From Veillonellaceae bacterium UBA5809 (lineage in GTDB: Bacteria; Bacillota; Negativicutes; Veillonellales; Dialisteraceae): a stretch of DNA of 7,156 nt. The translations under genes were made by a program, and so were the position numbers. The notes under the pieces are model-generated. The model made no database searches and was not told the DNA's origin. It saw only the letters and a list, made by a program, of their open reading frames with translations. The stretch lies in the NCBI GenBank assembly GCA_002417965.1, contig DIDD01000141.1, forward strand, positions 1 through 7,156. Reading direction: 5' to 3'. This document shows, in pieces, positions 5,875 to 7,156 of this stretch (positions are counted from its first letter, which is position 1; each line of letters starts with the position of its first letter).

Positions 5875-5913
5875 AAAAGCCGCGTCCCTGAATGAGAGGG
5901 AGGTGGCATTTTT
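5875..5913 (+). promoter_or_regulatory. Riboswitch expression platform: hairpin masking the ribD ribosome binding site
   Basis: GCCGC (5879-5883) pairs with GGTGG-C (5903-5907, one G-U), then after a G-G mismatch TCCCT (5885-5889) pairs with AGGGA (5897-5901), around a 7-nt loop (5890-5896). AAAA (5875-5878) can extend it with TTTT (5909-5912) past a bulged A. The right arm contains the entire ribD Shine-Dalgarno sequence. The left arm and loop, TCCCTGAA (5885-5892), are perfectly complementary to TTCAGGGA (5741-5748) of the aptamer, giving the competing state. A short T stretch (5909-5913) after the stem leaves open an extra termination effect. Confidence 0.8.
5897..5904 (+). promoter_or_regulatory. 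Ribosome binding site of ribD
   Basis: AGGGAGGT is a strong Shine-Dalgarno match. From its last G of GGGAGG (5903), the spacing is 8 nt to a TTG at 5912 and 14 nt to an ATG at 5918. The GTG at 5903 lies within the site and cannot be its own start. Confidence 0.8.
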
Positions 5914-7009
5914 GCATATGCAGGATGATTTTCGTTTTATGCGGAGAGCGCTGTTCTTGGCAGGACGGGGACAGTACCACGTAAGGCCGAACCCCATGGT
6001 AGGGGCTGTTTTGGTAAAGAACGGGAAAATTATTGGGGAAGGCTGGCATGAATATTATGGAGGACCCCATGCGGAAGTAGAAGCATTTAATCACTGTACA
6101 GAAGATCCGGAGGGAGCAGTGCTGTATGTCACATTGGAGCCATGCGCGCATTATGGAAAGACTCCACCCTGTACAGAGTTAATTATCAGTAAAAAAATTT
6201 CCCGTGTGGTGGCAGCTATGGAAGATCCGAATCCGCTTGTCTCAGGGCGGGGCATTACCCGGTTGAAAGAGGCGGGAATCCAGGTGCAGTGCGGTCTTCT
6301 GGAAAGAGAAAGCCGGATATTAAATGAAATATTTATTAAATATATTGTAAAAAAAATACCTTTTGTCATTTATAAATCAGCAGTCTCCATGGATGGAAAA
6401 TGTGCATGTGCCACAGGCGATTCCCAATGGATATCCGGTGAAGAGTCCAGGAGAAGAAGCCATGAGAGACGGGGAAGCTATGCGGGCATTATGACAGGTA
6501 TCGGGACTGTTTTGGCAGATAATCCCCGACTCACGGGGCGGACAGAAGGACATGATGAGCCTGTGCGTATTATTGCAGATGGGAATCTCTCAGTTCCTTT
6601 GGAATCCAGAATTCTTCATGAGACGGGGAAAAACATTTTTTTAATTACGGAAGCGGCAGCACAAAAGAAAAAAGGAGAAGTAAAGCAGCTGGGGGCAGAG
6701 TTGATTGAAACACCGATTTCCCAAGGCGGTGTTGATCTTGCTTATGCCATGAAGGAACTGGGAAGCAGGGGAATTGACAGCATTCTTCTGGAAGGCGGTC
6801 CCACTTTGGCCGCGGGTGCTTTCACAGCGGGTATTATTGATAAAGTGGAATTATATGTGGCGCCCTTGATTGTGGGCGGGACGAGGGCTCCCGGGCCTGT
6901 AGGCGGAGAAGGGGGACTGACCGTTTCCAGGGGAATCCGTTTGAAAGATATATCATGGGAGATGATAGGAAGTGACGCTCTTGTCACAGCTTATGTGGAA
7001 AAGGGGTGA
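5912..7009 (+). CDS. ribD: Bifunctional riboflavin deaminase / reductase
   Basis: RibD deaminates the GTP-derived pyrimidine intermediate and then reduces its ribosyl side chain with NADPH, the second and third steps of riboflavin synthesis. The product is 365 aa from TTG 5912, typical for RibD. The N-terminal deaminase (about 1-145) has PNPMVGAV, the zinc and catalytic motif GGPHAE (H53, E55) and PCAHYGKTPPC (C78, C87). The C-terminal RibD_C reductase (about 148-360) shows KSAVSMDGK, DSQWISGEE, GIGTVLADNPRLT, LLEGGPTLAAGAF and VAPLIVGG. It follows the FMN riboswitch and precedes ribE by 5 nt. TTG 5912 is chosen for its 8-nt spacing to the ribosome binding site; ATG 5918, two codons later, fits the family N-terminus equally well and may be the true start. 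Confidence 0.95.
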   Translation: MHMQDDFRFMRRALFLAGRGQYHVRPNPMVGAVLVKNGKIIGEGWHEYYGGPHAEVEAFNHCTEDPEGAVLYVTLEPCAHYGKTPPCTELIISKKISRVVAAMEDPNPLVSGRGITRLKEAGIQVQCGLLERESRILNEIFIKYIVKKIPFVIYKSAVSMDGKCACATGDSQWISGEESRRRSHERRGSYAGIMTGIGTVLADNPRLTGRTEGHDEPVRIIADGNLSVPLESRILHETGKNIFLITEAAAQKKKGEVKQLGAELIETPISQGGVDLAYAMKELGSRGIDSILLEGGPTLAAGAFTAGIIDKVELYVAPLIVGGTRAPGPVGGEGGLTVSRGIRLKDISWEMIGSDALVTAYVEKG

Positions 7010-7014
7010 TTCCT

Positions 7015-7156
7015 GTGTTCACAGGTATTATTGAAGAGACAGGAACTTTAAAAAATATAACAAGAGGAACGCGGTCAGGGAAGATTACAGTTTCATGCCG
7101 CCAGGTCCTTGAAGGGACACGGATCGGTGACAGCATTGCTGTGAACGGCATATGTC
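7015..7156 (+). CDS. ribE: Riboflavin synthase alpha subunit, N-terminal part (runs off the window)
   Basis: Riboflavin synthase dismutates two molecules of 6,7-dimethyl-8-ribityllumazine into riboflavin and the RibD-product pyrimidine. Forty-seven codons are present. The start MFTGIIEETG is the signature N-terminus of the family, and IGDSIAVNGIC matches the conserved GDSIAVNGVCLTV region of the first lumazine-binding domain. The start is GTG at 7015, with AAGGGG (7001-7006) inside the end of ribD as ribosome binding site, so the gene is almost certainly translated from the same mRNA as ribD and under the same riboswitch. The usual clostridial and bacillar order would place ribBA and ribH further downstream, outside the window. 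Confidence 0.95.
   Translation, partial: MFTGIIEETGTLKNITRGTRSGKITVSCRQVLEGTRIGDSIAVNGIC

Noticed and set aside
5692..5895. A 67-codon + strand frame through the FMN riboswitch
   Set aside because: Most of it is the rib promoter and aptamer read as codons; the predicted transcript begins after its start. Only the last 14 codons could conceivably be a leader peptide, reported separately.
5762..6151. A 129-codon minus-strand frame across the riboswitch and ribD start
   Set aside because: It runs antisense to the near-consensus FMN aptamer and the RibD deaminase motifs, which fully explain the conservation here.
1..7156. Mobile element, CRISPR array, tRNA, phage or defence genes
   Set aside because: I saw no terminal inverted repeats, regularly spaced repeats, tRNA-like cloverleaf, transposase or integrase motifs; all recognised genes are housekeeping or cell-wall functions.

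Overview
This window reads as a chromosomal housekeeping segment of a Gram-positive, low-to-mid GC member of the Bacillota, most likely class Clostridia and perhaps Lachnospiraceae-like. The taxonomic call is an inference from the gene order glmU-prs-pth, strong AGGAGG-type ribosome binding sites, sigma-A-type promoters and an FMN riboswitch ahead of ribD. All genes lie on the + strand. No phage, insertion sequence, CRISPR array, tRNA or rRNA was recognised.

Layout. (1) Positions 1-121 hold the possible tail of an upstream gene and its intrinsic terminator. (2) An AT-rich stretch to 381 carries one good promoter (321-349) and a weaker one further upstream. (3) A secreted cell-wall protein follows, with a signal peptide, three peptidoglycan-binding repeats and a C-terminal 3D domain; it is monocistronic and closed by a strong terminator (1424-1452). 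(4) A promoter with an extended -10 (1466-1494) and a leader containing a perfect 10-bp hairpin precede a tight five-gene run: glmU, prs, pth, a thymidylate-kinase-family gene, and a small four-helix membrane protein of unknown function. (5) A new promoter (5692-5720) starts the riboflavin operon: an FMN riboswitch, ribD, and the start of ribE, which runs off the end of the window.

How the genes work together. GlmU makes UDP-GlcNAc for the cell wall that the upstream 3D-domain protein probably binds or remodels. Prs makes PRPP for nucleotide, His and Trp synthesis, Pth recycles peptidyl-tRNA, and the kinase feeds dTTP or related nucleotide pools. RibD and RibE make riboflavin from GTP-derived intermediates, and the end product FMN should feed back through the riboswitch.

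The clearest structural result is the ribD leader. Its aptamer is near consensus. Downstream, a hairpin buries the ribD Shine-Dalgarno sequence, and the left arm of that hairpin is perfectly complementary over 8 nt to the 5' edge of the aptamer. The sequence therefore spells out a two-state switch acting mainly on translation. I do not see a convincing undescribed system here; the remaining findings are smaller oddities (the glmU leader hairpin, a Walker A motif ending in Lys-Ala, an orphan membrane protein, a possible leader peptide). Four start codons were moved downstream of the longest open frame on ribosome binding site, promoter or family grounds.
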